DNA of 64,000 nucleotides from CAXNKG01 sp964202965 (GTDB taxonomy: Bacteria > Acidobacteriota > Vicinamibacteria > Vicinamibacterales > UBA2999). Position 1 is the stretch's first letter; each line of letters starts with the position of its first letter. The notes beneath the pieces were generated by a model, which was not told the origin of the DNA, searched no databases, and saw only the letters and a list, made by a program, of their open reading frames with translations. Both the position numbers and the translations under genes were made by a program. The stretch spans positions 1 to 64,000 of the forward strand of contig CAXNKG010000001.1 of the NCBI GenBank assembly GCA_964202965.1, read 5' to 3'. Below are positions 23,046 to 32,070 of the stretch, in pieces.

Positions 23046-25793
23046 GGGTGCGGGGGCGAGGCGTTTCACTTCTTCGAAGAAGTTCTGCACGAGGACGATC
23101 TCGCGGGTGCCCTGCGGATCCGGCCCTTTGACCATCACAAAGCGGCCGTCGGGAAAGACGTCGTACTCGGCGCCGACATTGTTGGCACTCACGTATTGCT
23201 CGAATGTGCCATCTGCGCCAGGCACTCTCATCGGGAGGAGCGGCCGGGGTTCCGTGAGCCGCAGCGCGTTGCTTTCGGGCACCACCGCGACCACCATCAC
23301 GTGCGGCGCACCGTCTGCCGTACCTGTGAAGAGTATCTCGCGGCCATCCGGTGCCCATACGGGACTCTGGCCGCCGCCGACCGAGACAGCCTGCGCGTCT
23401 CCTGCGGGGTACGGTCGCACATAGACGTTGCCTCCTCCGATATCTGAGTCGGCCAGGACGTACGCGACCCACCGGCCGTCGGGCGAAAATTTTGGTCCAT
23501 ACTCCGACGCCGCAGTATTCAGCCACGGCGTGGCCACCGGTTTGTCGCCCATGGTCAGCATCCAGATATCGTGCTGCGAGCCCTCCTGCGCCGTGTACGC
23601 GAGCACCCGCCCGTCGGGCGACCATGACATGTTGCGCATGACGAGGTTCACAGTCTTGGGCGTCGCGAGCAGCTCCTCGCCCCCTGCCGGATCGCGAAGA
23701 TACAGGCCCCGTGCATTCGACCTGGTGGACCAGACCGCGAGCTGCCGCGTGTTCGGCCGCCACGCGGGAGCGAAATCAGAACCCTGTTGAGTCAGTTTGG
23801 TCGTCGCCCCGCGGACGACGTCGAAAATATGCACTTCCGTCCCGACGCCGGGACGGGCGACCTCGTACGCGATGTACCTTCCATCCTGGGACACCCGCGG
23901 CTGAGCGAATCGGTCCGATCCCGCTCCGAGCGCGCTGAATGTCCCGGTCCGGCTCACAATGCCGGGCGCTCGCGCTGCCGCTCCGGTGTCACGGACGTAC
24001 GCCATGGCGCCGCCGGCCGAGACGACCACCTCCGCTCCCGCACGAAGGCTGCGGCCGCGGCGGATCTCGTCAAGGATTGGAACGGCCGGACCAGTCAGGG
24101 CAAGCCGGTCCGCATCGAAGGGCGCGACTAACAGCACATCGTCGCGCAGGAACATCAGGTGGCCGCTGGTGAGGTACACCGGACCGCGCGCATTTTCCAC
24201 AACGACACGGCGCTCACCCGTGTCGAGCAGCGCTTCAATGCGGGGATCGCGCCCTGTGGCGCCGACCGAGAAGACGATCGCGCTCCCGACGGCGATCGGC
24301 TGCAGGTGATCCCTTTCTCCCGTCATGGCGTCCAGCGTGGTCACTTGCTTCGGAACACCGCCATCCGAGGGGACCTGCTGCAAGCCGTTGGTACTGGACC
24401 CACCAAACACAATCGTGCCGTCGTCTCGCCAGGCTCCAAACGACCACGAGCCGCCGTTGAGTTCTTCCGCCAGGGTCAAAGGACTGCCCCCCGCGAGCGA
24501 CACCTTTTTAAGCGTTGTTGCCGTGAAAAACCCGACCCACTGCCCATCGGGTGAGAAAAACGGCTGGACCGCTCCCTCGGTTCCCGCCATGGCCATCGCT
24601 TCCAAGTCATCGAGGGAACGCACGTACAGCTGCCGGCGGGCGTCTCCGGGCGGGCCGAGAGGATTCTGCGCGACATACGCGATCCGTGTGCCGTCGGGTG
24701 ATATGGCGAGCGAGAGCCCTGGTGCCCACGCGAGCGCAAGCGGATGGTCCGCGGGCACCATCACGGACACCCGCTGGGTCGCAACAGGTTCGGGCCGCGT
24801 CAGGAACCAGAGCCCCGCGCCCGCCAGGATTCCGCCGATGATCAGCCCCACGATCCCAGCCATGAGTGCCTGCACCGGGAAACGCCTGGGCGCGACGGCT
24901 GCAGGGGCGCCGACCCCTGACGATGCATGCGTGCGTCCGTCGCGCAGGAACCTCAGTTGCCGCTCGATGTCCGCGGCGGTCTGCCATCGCTCGTCGGGAT
25001 CCTTCGCGAGGCACGTCCGAACGATTTGATCGAGGGCCGATGGAACGACGGGCTGCAGCGACGAGACCGGCGGCGGCTCGCTCGACATGATCGCGGAGAT
25101 CAGGCTCGCCTGGCTCTTGCCGTCGAAGGCCTTGCGGCCGGTCAGCATCTCGTACAGCACCGCACCGAACGCGAAGATGTCCGTCCTTGGGTCGGCCTCG
25201 GCGCCCTCGAGCTGCTCTGGCGCCATGTACTGAAACGTGCCGAGGATCGTCCCCTGCATCGTCAGCCCGCGCGGGGTCGTTGGCAGCATCGATCCGCCGA
25301 CACCCGCGGCGGCCGGCGCCGCATGTTTGGCCAGCCCGAAGTCCAGGAGCTTCGCGCCGCCCTTCGTCAGCATGATGTTGGCCGGCTTCAGGTCGCGATG
25401 AATCACACCCTTCCGGTGCGCCTTGTCGAGCGCGTCGGCAATCTCGACGCCGTACCGGAGCGCCTGGTCGAGCGGGAGCGCCCCTTTCCCGATGCGATCG
25501 GCGAGCGTTTCCCCTTCCAGGAGCTCCATCACCAGGAAATCGGTCTCACCCTGCTGTCCGACGTCGAACACCGCACAGATATGCGGATGACTGAGGGTCG
25601 CGAGCGTCCGCGCCTCGCGCTCGAAGCGCTGCCGCAACTCGGCGTCGCCAGACACGTGCGCCGGCAGGACCTTGATGGCCACGTCGCGCCCGAGCCGCTC
25701 GTCGCGGGCGCGATACACCTCCCCCATCCCGCCCGCGCCGAGCGGCGACACGATCTCGTAGACGCCGAGGCGGGAGCCCGCCGTTAAAGCCAT
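23043..25793 (-). CDS. Ser/Thr protein kinase with WD40-like propeller (copy 1)
   Basis: A 916-residue protein of PknB-like type. The kinase domain (1-275) is complete: GAGGMGEVYRARD at 19-31, K41, HRDLKPAN with D134, DFGLAK at 151 and APEQL at 191. A single membrane segment follows at about 305-330. The rest is a propeller of PD40/TolB-like repeats, recognised by SPDGRWVAY-type motifs (SPDGTRIAYV, SPDGQWVGFF, SPDGRVLAYT, APDGREILFTG), expected outside the inner membrane as a sensor. The start is ATG 25793. Very similar to the copies at 26.5, 45.4 and 52.5 kb. Targets and ligands are unknown. Confidence 0.93.
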   Translation of the reverse strand: MALTAGSRLGVYEIVSPLGAGGMGEVYRARDERLGRDVAIKVLPAHVSGDAELRQRFEREARTLATLSHPHICAVFDVGQQGETDFLVMELLEGETLADRIGKGALPLDQALRYGVEIADALDKAHRKGVIHRDLKPANIMLTKGGAKLLDFGLAKHAAPAAAGVGGSMLPTTPRGLTMQGTILGTFQYMAPEQLEGAEADPRTDIFAFGAVLYEMLTGRKAFDGKSQASLISAIMSSEPPPVSSLQPVVPSALDQIVRTCLAKDPDERWQTAADIERQLRFLRDGRTHASSGVGAPAAVAPRRFPVQALMAGIVGLIIGGILAGAGLWFLTRPEPVATQRVSVMVPADHPLALAWAPGLSLAISPDGTRIAYVAQNPLGPPGDARRQLYVRSLDDLEAMAMAGTEGAVQPFFSPDGQWVGFFTATTLKKVSLAGGSPLTLAEELNGGSWSFGAWRDDGTIVFGGSSTNGLQQVPSDGGVPKQVTTLDAMTGERDHLQPIAVGSAIVFSVGATGRDPRIEALLDTGERRVVVENARGPVYLTSGHLMFLRDDVLLVAPFDADRLALTGPAVPILDEIRRGRSLRAGAEVVVSAGGAMAYVRDTGAAARAPGIVSRTGTFSALGAGSDRFAQPRVSQDGRYIAYEVARPGVGTEVHIFDVVRGATTKLTQQGSDFAPAWRPNTRQLAVWSTRSNARGLYLRDPAGGEELLATPKTVNLVMRNMSWSPDGRVLAYTAQEGSQHDIWMLTMGDKPVATPWLNTAASEYGPKFSPDGRWVAYVLADSDIGGGNVYVRPYPAGDAQAVSVGGGQSPVWAPDGREILFTGTADGAPHVMVVAVVPESNALRLTEPRPLLPMRVPGADGTFEQYVSANNVGAEYDVFPDGRFVMVKGPDPQGTREIVLVQNFFEEVKRLAPAP

Positions 25794-25935
25794 GTGTGAT
25801 GCAAGGGAGCCGGGCCGATTCTGCCACACCCGGCCGGCATCGAGAGGGCTATTACGGCGTACGGCCGCGGCGGCCGGTGCGATTCCTGCCCATTCTTCGT
25901 CGCGACGATCGGCATGCCGCTGGCGTGGACGAAGG

Positions 25936-25941
25936 TAGAAT
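25936..25941 (+). promoter_or_regulatory. -10 box (TAGAAT) of the Uma2 gene
   Basis: TAGAAT overlaps the ATG at 25940 and ends 7 nt before ATG 25949, which argues for the latter start and a leaderless transcript. Confidence 0.45.
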
Positions 25942-25948
25942 GAGCGGC

Positions 25949-26533
25949 ATGGCCGGGACCGACCGGATGGGAGTGACCTCCCCCGCCGTGAAGCTCACCT
26001 ACGACGACTTCGTGCACTTCCCCGACGACGGGCGGCGGCACGAGTTGATCGACGGGGAGCATTTCGTGACGCCGTCGCCCAATACGAAACATCAGCAAAC
26101 GTCCGGCACGCTCTTCTTCCTGATTCGCACGTGGCTGGAGGAGCATCCGATCGGGCGGATCTTTTCGGCCCCGTACGACGTGGTGTTTTCGGACTTCGAC
26201 ATCGTCGAACCGGATCTCCTGTATCTGTCGAACGAGCGTGCCGCGCAGGTGATCACACCGCTCCACGCGAAGGGCGTCCCGGAGCTCGTCGTGGAGATCG
26301 CGTCCAGAGGCACGCGCAAGCGTGACGAAACGATCAAGCGGCGCCTGTACGAACGCGTGGGCGTCTCGGAGTACTGGATTGTCGATCCGGAAATCGACGT
26401 GATCCGCGTGCATCGGCGCGACGGCGAGAGATTCGGACGACCCGTCGAAGTCTCGCGTGAGGCGGGCGATGTGCTGACCACGACGCTGCTCCCCGGCCTC
26501 GACCTGCCGCTCGCGCGGATCTTCAGGGAATAA
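25949..26533 (+). CDS. Uma2-family (DUF820) putative endonuclease
   Basis: About 194 residues. The Uma2/DUF820 pattern is clear: LTYDDFVHFPDDGRRHELID, then DVVFSDFDIVEPDLLYLSN, PELVVEIASRGTRKRDETIK and KRRLYERVGVSEYWIVDPE. The fold is PD-(D/E)XK-like, with the D in EPDLLY and the E in VVEIAS as likely metal ligands. These genes are numerous in cyanobacteria and other multicellular or soil bacteria, with no settled function. It lies between two divergently and convergently placed kinases. ATG 25940 is an alternative start. Confidence 0.88.
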   Translation: MAGTDRMGVTSPAVKLTYDDFVHFPDDGRRHELIDGEHFVTPSPNTKHQQTSGTLFFLIRTWLEEHPIGRIFSAPYDVVFSDFDIVEPDLLYLSNERAAQVITPLHAKGVPELVVEIASRGTRKRDETIKRRLYERVGVSEYWIVDPEIDVIRVHRRDGERFGRPVEVSREAGDVLTTTLLPGLDLPLARIFRE

Positions 26534-26544
26534 GTCGCGCGGGG

Positions 26545-29322
26545 TTATCTGGCCCCATTCGTCAACAGCGCCTGCCAGTTCTGAATAACGACGAGACTCG
26601 TTGGCGTGGTCGGCGCGGCGGCTTGCGTCCCCTCTACCTGCTTGATCACGAGGAATTTCGTCCCGTCGGGTGAGACATCGTAGGTCGAACCCTGAGTGAA
26701 CTGGATCACGTTGTTGAACAGGCCCGCTGCCAAGCCCGCGGCCGACTCTGACAGATCTGCGCGCCCAAACAACTCAACAGGCGCGCTACCGACCCATGCG
26801 CTACCCGGTTGGACCTGAACGCTCATCAATCGGCCGCCAGGCGCCAGGTAGAACAGCTCACGGCCGTTTCGCGCCCATTGCGGGCGGGTACCGCCGAGGG
26901 TAGACACCTGCCATCGCCCGGCGGCGACATCCGGATACGGACGGACGTAGACTTCATCGCGCGCTGACTCGTTCGACTGGTACGCGAGCCATCGGCCATC
27001 GGGCGAGACCATGCCGTTTCGCTGGAACGACGGCGCCTGCAGCAGCGATCGCACGGGATGCCCGGTACCCAGTCCAACCGCGAACAGGTCGGTTTCGCTC
27101 TCGCCTGCGGCGTGAAAGATCACCTCCGCGGCGTCCGGAGTCACCGATGAGATCGTCTGTCCGGTCAGAGCCGTGGTCAGGCGCTCAGGAGTCCCCGTGC
27201 CGTCGGCTGCCTGCCAGTACACGCTGAAGGTGCCCTCTTCATCGGAGATGTAGGCAATGCGCCGCGAATCCGGCGTCCAGACAGGAAACCGCTGCAACGC
27301 CGGGCCAAACGTGACGCGGGTCAGCGTGGCACGCGCGAAGTCCCAGACCCAGATATCGTTCTCCTGGTCACGCGCATCCAGCGCGACGCGTGTGCCATCG
27401 GGAGATATTCGTAAGAAGCTATAGGCGCGAGCGGGTAGTGTGAGCGGCTCTTCGCCGCCGTGCCTGTCGATCCACGCAAGCGTACGGCGGGCCTCGGCGG
27501 GCGTCGCGGAGCCGCCCGTATGGACCAGTGCTCCACCCGGCGACACCGAGACGCCAAGCCGGCCGGCTGCGGTCCCCGATACGGGTTGTTGAACAAGGAC
27601 AGGATCGCCCGTCAGTTGAAGCGTCTCGAGGTTCAGTGGCTGCGCCAGCAGCGCGTCGCCCCGCACGTACAGCAGATGGTCCGGCGGCGCGAACTCGGCG
27701 ATGAAGGGCGACCGTACGAGCAGCGTGCGATCGGGAGAATCCAGCGATCCGACATAGACCGCCCACTGATCGCGGCTGCGCGTCTGCGACAGAAACAGGA
27801 AATGGCGGCCGTCGGGAAGAAATCGCGGCCACAGGTGGGCCGCCTCCTGACGAGCCGCGTCGATCGTCGTCGCTTGCGCTGGCGCAGCACCGGCCGCGTC
27901 GACCCGCTGGATACCCTTGCTCGCAATCGTCGAGAAGAGCACCACGCCGTCAGCGTTCGCGGTCCCCGCGATCTGGTTGCCGCCTCCGATTGTGGCGAGG
28001 GTCTGAACCGTGCCGCTCTCCACGTCGAGCTTCCTGAGGGCACGCCCGCTCTCATCGAAAAATCCGACGGAACGGCCATCCTGGAACCAGAAGAATCCCT
28101 GCGCCGCGTTGCCATCGGGGCTCTCCGTCGCCGGAAACGACCGCGGTGCGACTGTATCGAAATTCCGGATCCACACGGAGTACGGGCCACCGGGCGGCCC
28201 GGCGTGAAAGACAACCGAGCGGCCGTCAGGCGACACCGCGAAGCGCGGCACGCCGTTCGCGCCTCCGAAAAACGTCCCCGGCGGCGCCAACACCTCGAAG
28301 CGTGTGACGTCAGCGGCAGGGGTGGGGCGAAGCCGCCACCCCGCGGTCGCGGCGAGCGCAATAGCCGCGGCCACGAGTACCGGCACGAGGAATCGGCTGC
28401 CACTCCTCCGACGCACTGACGCGGTCGCGGCGCTCGCTGTCGAATCGGGTGCGACGCTCGCATGACCCTGCGATACCCAGGTCAGTTCACGCTGAAGGTC
28501 GCGCGTCGTCTGCCACCGGTCGTCGGGATCCTTCGCGAGGCAGGTGGCGACGATGCGGTCCAGCGCCTTCGGGGTAATGGGCTGCAGGCTGGAGGGTGGC
28601 GCGGGCTCGTCCTTGAGAATCGCGCCAATCAGACTCGCCTGGCTCTTGCCCTCGAAGGCCTTGCGTCCCGTGAGCATCTCGTAGAGCACCGCGCCGAACG
28701 CGAAGATGTCGGTCCGCGCGTCCGCCTCGCCGCCGTCGAGCTGCTCCGGCGCCATGTACTGGAACGTGCCGAGGATGGTGCCCTGCATCGTCAGGCCGCG
28801 CGGGGTCGTCGGCAGCATCGATCCGCCGACAACACCGGCTGCCGGCGCCGCATGTTTGGCCAGCCCGAAGTCCAGGAGCTTCGCGCCGCTCTTCGTCAGC
28901 ATGATGTTGGCCGGCTTCAGGTCGCGATGAATCACGCCCTTGCGGTGCGCCTTGTCGAGCGCGTCGGCGATCTCCACGCCGTACCGCAGCGCCTGGTCGA
29001 GCGGGAGCGGCCCCTTCGCGATGCGATCGGCGAGGGTCTCGCCTTCCAGGAGCTCCATGACCAGGAAGTCGGTGTCACCCTCTCGCCCGACGTCGAACAC
29101 CGCGCAGATATGCGGATGGCTGAGCGTCGCCAGCGTCCGCGCCTCGCGCTCGAACCGCTGGCGCAGCTCCGCATCGTCCGACACGTGCGACGGGAGCACC
29201 TTGATGGCGACGTCGCGCCCGAGCCGCTCGTCCCGCGCGCGATAGACCTCGCCCATGCCGCCCGCGCCCAGCGGCGACACGATCTCGTACGAGCCCAAGC
29301 GGGTTCCGGACGTCAAACTCAT
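26545..29322 (-). CDS. Ser/Thr protein kinase with WD40-like propeller (copy 2)
   Basis: A 925-residue kinase, nearly identical in its first 280 residues to copy 1 (GAGGMGEVYRARD at 19, K41, D134 in HRDLKPAN, DFG at 151). A membrane segment at about 312-332 (FLVPVLVAAAIALAATAGW) separates it from a PD40-type propeller whose sequence differs strongly from copy 1. This suggests that kinase domains have been duplicated or converted while sensor parts diverged. A TATAAT box (29343-29338) lies 15 nt before ATG 29322. Confidence 0.93.
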   Translation of the reverse strand: MSLTSGTRLGSYEIVSPLGAGGMGEVYRARDERLGRDVAIKVLPSHVSDDAELRQRFEREARTLATLSHPHICAVFDVGREGDTDFLVMELLEGETLADRIAKGPLPLDQALRYGVEIADALDKAHRKGVIHRDLKPANIMLTKSGAKLLDFGLAKHAAPAAGVVGGSMLPTTPRGLTMQGTILGTFQYMAPEQLDGGEADARTDIFAFGAVLYEMLTGRKAFEGKSQASLIGAILKDEPAPPSSLQPITPKALDRIVATCLAKDPDDRWQTTRDLQRELTWVSQGHASVAPDSTASAATASVRRRSGSRFLVPVLVAAAIALAATAGWRLRPTPAADVTRFEVLAPPGTFFGGANGVPRFAVSPDGRSVVFHAGPPGGPYSVWIRNFDTVAPRSFPATESPDGNAAQGFFWFQDGRSVGFFDESGRALRKLDVESGTVQTLATIGGGNQIAGTANADGVVLFSTIASKGIQRVDAAGAAPAQATTIDAARQEAAHLWPRFLPDGRHFLFLSQTRSRDQWAVYVGSLDSPDRTLLVRSPFIAEFAPPDHLLYVRGDALLAQPLNLETLQLTGDPVLVQQPVSGTAAGRLGVSVSPGGALVHTGGSATPAEARRTLAWIDRHGGEEPLTLPARAYSFLRISPDGTRVALDARDQENDIWVWDFARATLTRVTFGPALQRFPVWTPDSRRIAYISDEEGTFSVYWQAADGTGTPERLTTALTGQTISSVTPDAAEVIFHAAGESETDLFAVGLGTGHPVRSLLQAPSFQRNGMVSPDGRWLAYQSNESARDEVYVRPYPDVAAGRWQVSTLGGTRPQWARNGRELFYLAPGGRLMSVQVQPGSAWVGSAPVELFGRADLSESAAGLAAGLFNNVIQFTQGSTYDVSPDGTKFLVIKQVEGTQAAAPTTPTSLVVIQNWQALLTNGAR

Positions 29323-29337
29323 ATGTAACGGCAGGTG

Positions 29338-29343
29338 ATTATA
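29338..29343 (-). promoter_or_regulatory. -10 box (TATAAT) of kinase copy 2
   Basis: Perfect TATAAT on the minus strand, 15 nt before ATG 29322, in the short gap between the kinase and the toxin gene. Confidence 0.6.
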
Positions 29344-29396
29344 CGGGACAGCAACTTGCCAGGAGACAACCCTTGGAAGGACGCGGTCGTCTTCGA

Positions 29397-29687
29397 TCAG
29401 GGCAAATATCGTTCGATTGGAAGAGCACCGTGAATGACACCCAGGATATCGATGTCTTCATCCGATCTCAGCAGATAGGCCATCCGGTAGTTGCCTTCGA
29501 CCAGGATACGGATGTGGGGATCCTTCCGGTATTGCGCTCCTATATGCGGGAAGGTGAGAAGGATCTCGGCGCGTTCGTGAATGGCAGTGACCGTCCGATA
29601 GGCGGCGGCAGCGTTGTCGATGGCGATGTAATCGTGGATTTCCTGAAGCCAGCGCAGTGCTTCAATCGTCCACGTTATTTTCGCCAC
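29397..29687 (-). CDS. RelE/ParE-family toxin
   Basis: A 96-residue type II toxin. The ParE/RelE layout is visible: WTIEALRWLQEIHDYIA at the N-terminus, FPHIGAQYRKDPHIRILVEG in the middle, YRMAYLLRSDEDIDILGVIHG near the end. RelE branch members cleave ribosome-bound mRNA and ParE branch members poison gyrase; this sequence is closer to ParE by its YRMAY strand. It overlaps the antitoxin gene by 13 bp and is translated after it. Confidence 0.88.
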   Translation of the reverse strand: MAKITWTIEALRWLQEIHDYIAIDNAAAAYRTVTAIHERAEILLTFPHIGAQYRKDPHIRILVEGNYRMAYLLRSDEDIDILGVIHGALPIERYLP

Positions 29688-29872
29688 GACTCGATGGTTC
29701 GCTTCATCTCGTCGTGGGGGACCGTTCGACCCGCATCAGCATCCCCAAGCCCGCGCTCAATCATGCGGCCGAAGGCCAGTTCCCTCAGGATGTCGTCAAA
29801 CGAGCTGTCGTCGGGCTGCTGCTCGATGAGCCGGATCATCGTGTGCTTTGCAGAGACGTGGGGGGTGCTCAT
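29675..29872 (-). CDS. Antitoxin partner of the RelE/ParE toxin
   Basis: A 65-residue protein from ATG 29872 (or ATG 29839). The sequence LIEQQPDDSSFDDILRELAF and GRTVPHDEMKRTIESW is the usual small antitoxin found before ParE toxins: an N-terminal dimer/DNA-binding part and an amphipathic C-terminal helix that wraps the toxin. It overlaps the toxin start by 13 bp, as is normal for the pair, and would be expected to repress its own promoter. Confidence 0.82.
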   Translation of the reverse strand: MSTPHVSAKHTMIRLIEQQPDDSSFDDILRELAFGRMIERGLGDADAGRTVPHDEMKRTIESWRK

Positions 29873-29944
29873 GCCACACGATTGTGGCATGGATCGGCGA
29901 ATCCTAAAGACGTGGAGGGGTGCCCCGTGAAAACCTCCCGAAAG

Positions 29945-29950
29945 TACAAT
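29945..29950 (+). promoter_or_regulatory. -10 box (TACAAT) of the ArgZ/AgrE-type gene
   Basis: TACAAT ends 6 nt before ATG 29957, consistent with leaderless transcription. Confidence 0.5.
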
Positions 29951-29956
29951 GTCGCC

Positions 29957-31171
29957 ATGGCGGCGACCGACACCATCGAGGCCGAAGGGCACCTGATCGA
30001 CTCGGGCCTCCTCTCGGCCATCTTCGACAAGATCATCGAGTTCAAGGCGGCGTACGAAATCGTCGACTTCGACATCGGCAAGACCAATGACGATGCCTCG
30101 CGAATCAAGATGCGCATCACCGCGAGCGATGCCGCCCAGCTCGACGAGCTGCTCCAGCAACTGACGGGGTTCGGCTGTCACCCGGTCAAGGAACGCAACG
30201 CGATCCTCAAGCCGGCCGAGAGGGACCGTTGCGTTCCCGACGACTTCTATTCGACGACCAACAACCGGACCCAGGTCCGCGTCGGCGGGAAGTGGGTGGA
30301 CGTCGACCAGCAGCGCATGGACGCCGTCATCGTCGTCAGCGAGGGGCGCGCCGCGTGCCGCAAGCTGCGCGACGTGCGCGCCGGCGAATCAGTCGTCTGC
30401 GGCCACGAAGGCATCCGTGTGACGCCCGAGTTCAAGGAGCGCGACCGCCTCGGCTTCGCGTTCATGAGCAACGACGTCTCGTCCGAGCGGCGCGTCGAAG
30501 GCGTCGTGTCGAAGATCGCCGACATGATGCGCCAGGTGAAGAAGGGCGGCGGCCGCATTGCGGTGGTGGCCGGCCCCGTGGTCGTGCACACGGGCGGGGT
30601 CGAACATTTCTCCGAGCTCGTGCGGCTGGGGTTCGTCGATGTCCTGCTGTCGGGCAATGCCCTGGCGGTGCACGATATCGAGTACGCGCTCTCGGGGACG
30701 TCGCTCGGGATCGACCTGATCGCGGGTGCCGCCGTCGAGCAGGGCCACCGGAATCACATGGCGGCCATCAATACCGTCAACCGCGCCGGCGGGATTCGCC
30801 AGGCCGTCGAGACGGGCGTCCTGACCAAGGGCGTGATGTACGAGTGCGTGAAGAATGGTGTCGAGTACGTTCTGGCCGGCAGCATCCGGGACGACGGTCC
30901 CCTTCCCGACACGCTGATGGACCTCGAAGAGGCCCAGAACAGGTATGCGGCCGCGCTCGGCAGCAACGTCCAGCTGGTGCTGATGCTCTCGTCGATGCTC
31001 CACAGCATCGGCGTCGGCAACATGCTGCCGTCGTGGGTCCGCGTTGTCTGCGTCGACATCAATCCGGCGGTGGTCACCAAGCTGTCCGACCGGGGGTCCT
31101 CGCAGACCGTGGGGGTGGTGACCGACGTGGGGCTGTTTCTCCACCGGCTCGCGGAGCGCCTGCGGGCATAG
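29957..31171 (+). CDS. ArgZ/AgrE-type ornithine cyclodeaminase (LOR/SDH domain, TIGR00300 family)
   Basis: A 404-residue protein of the TIGR00300 family. The N-terminal part (1-100) has the LOR/SDH bifunctional-enzyme conserved region (EGHLIDSGLLSAIFDKII, DDFYSTTNNRTQVRVGGKW); the rest is a nucleotide-binding domain (GGGRIAVVAGPVVVHTGG, ALSGTSLGIDLIAGA). Archaeal and cyanobacterial relatives convert ornithine to proline with ammonia release, either alone or fused to an arginine dihydrolase; here the dihydrolase part is absent. Ornithine as substrate is inferred. The next gene, htpX, starts 18 bp downstream with its own -10 box. Confidence 0.82.
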   Translation: MAATDTIEAEGHLIDSGLLSAIFDKIIEFKAAYEIVDFDIGKTNDDASRIKMRITASDAAQLDELLQQLTGFGCHPVKERNAILKPAERDRCVPDDFYSTTNNRTQVRVGGKWVDVDQQRMDAVIVVSEGRAACRKLRDVRAGESVVCGHEGIRVTPEFKERDRLGFAFMSNDVSSERRVEGVVSKIADMMRQVKKGGGRIAVVAGPVVVHTGGVEHFSELVRLGFVDVLLSGNALAVHDIEYALSGTSLGIDLIAGAAVEQGHRNHMAAINTVNRAGGIRQAVETGVLTKGVMYECVKNGVEYVLAGSIRDDGPLPDTLMDLEEAQNRYAAALGSNVQLVLMLSSMLHSIGVGNMLPSWVRVVCVDINPAVVTKLSDRGSSQTVGVVTDVGLFLHRLAERLRA

Positions 31172-31188
31172 TGATATTCTCAGTACAT

Positions 31189-32070
31189 ATGGGCAAGCGG
31201 ATTTTTCTCTTCCTCCTCACCAACATAGCGATTGTCCTGACGCTGTCGGTCGTCCTGAGCCTGCTCGGCGTCGGGAACTACGTCACGCCGTACGGGCTGG
31301 ACCTCGAAGCGCTGGCCATCTTCTCTCTCGTCTGGGGTATGGGCGGCGCGTTTCTCTCGCTCCAGATGTCCCGCTGGATCGCGAAGCGCGCGACGGGCGT
31401 CCGGCTGACCGACGGCAACAGCGGCAATGCCGAGGCCGACTGGGTGTACGCCACCGTCGCGAAGCTGACGCAGCAGGCACAGCTGCCGATGCCGGAGGTC
31501 GGCATCTATGAGTCGCCCGAAGTCAACGCGTTCGCGACAGGGCCCAGCAGGAGCCGAAGCCTGGTGGCCGTCTCGAGCGGCCTCCTGCGCGGCATGCAGA
31601 GGGATGAAGTCGAAGGCGTCCTGGCGCACGAGGTCTCGCACATCGCCAACGGCGACATGGTGACGATGACCTTGCTCCAGGGTGTGATGAACGCGTTCGT
31701 GATGTTCTTCGCGCGCATCATCGCGTTCGCGCTCGCCTCGCGCGGCGGATCGCGCGACGACCGCGGCGGCGGCGTCAACTTCATGGTGGTCTTCATGCTG
31801 GAGATCGTCCTGGGGATCCTCGGATCGACGGTCACCGCCTGGTTCTCGCGGCAGCGTGAGTTCCGCGCCGACCGTGGGGCGGCCGGACTCGCCGGAAGGG
31901 ACCGCATGATCGCGGCGCTTCAGCGCCTCGCGCGGAACCGGGAGGTCGTCGATACGAGCCAGCCGGCACTGGCCACGCTCAAGATCAACGGCACGCGCGG
32001 GTGGATGGTGTTCTTCTCGACGCATCCGCCGCTCGAAGCGCGGATCGCCGCGCTCCAGAGGCTTGCGTAG
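31189..32070 (+). CDS. htpX: Membrane-bound zinc protease HtpX
   Basis: A 293-residue M48 protease for quality control of membrane proteins. Two N-terminal membrane segments (6-28, 34-56) are followed by the motif GVLAHEVSHIANGD with the HExxH zinc site near residue 143, two further membrane segments near 158-180 and 195-215, and the third ligand in REFRADRGAA near 225. Length and order match HtpX. ATG 31189 follows a TATTCT box by 8 nt. It overlaps the rhodanese start by 8 bp. Confidence 0.93.
   Translation: MGKRIFLFLLTNIAIVLTLSVVLSLLGVGNYVTPYGLDLEALAIFSLVWGMGGAFLSLQMSRWIAKRATGVRLTDGNSGNAEADWVYATVAKLTQQAQLPMPEVGIYESPEVNAFATGPSRSRSLVAVSSGLLRGMQRDEVEGVLAHEVSHIANGDMVTMTLLQGVMNAFVMFFARIIAFALASRGGSRDDRGGGVNFMVVFMLEIVLGILGSTVTAWFSRQREFRADRGAAGLAGRDRMIAALQRLARNREVVDTSQPALATLKINGTRGWMVFFSTHPPLEARIAALQRLA

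Noticed and set aside
22008..23447. A long plus-strand frame through the regulator region reading FLGFLGFLEFLEFL repeats
   Set aside because: The repeats are the translated 9-bp array in the wrong frame; the regulator gene accounts for the coding signal.
30229..31188. An upstream extension of HtpX by about 320 residues
   Set aside because: It is the shifted frame of the ArgZ-type gene, dominated by arginine and alanine; the HtpX start at 31189 has its own -10 box and the right first membrane helix.
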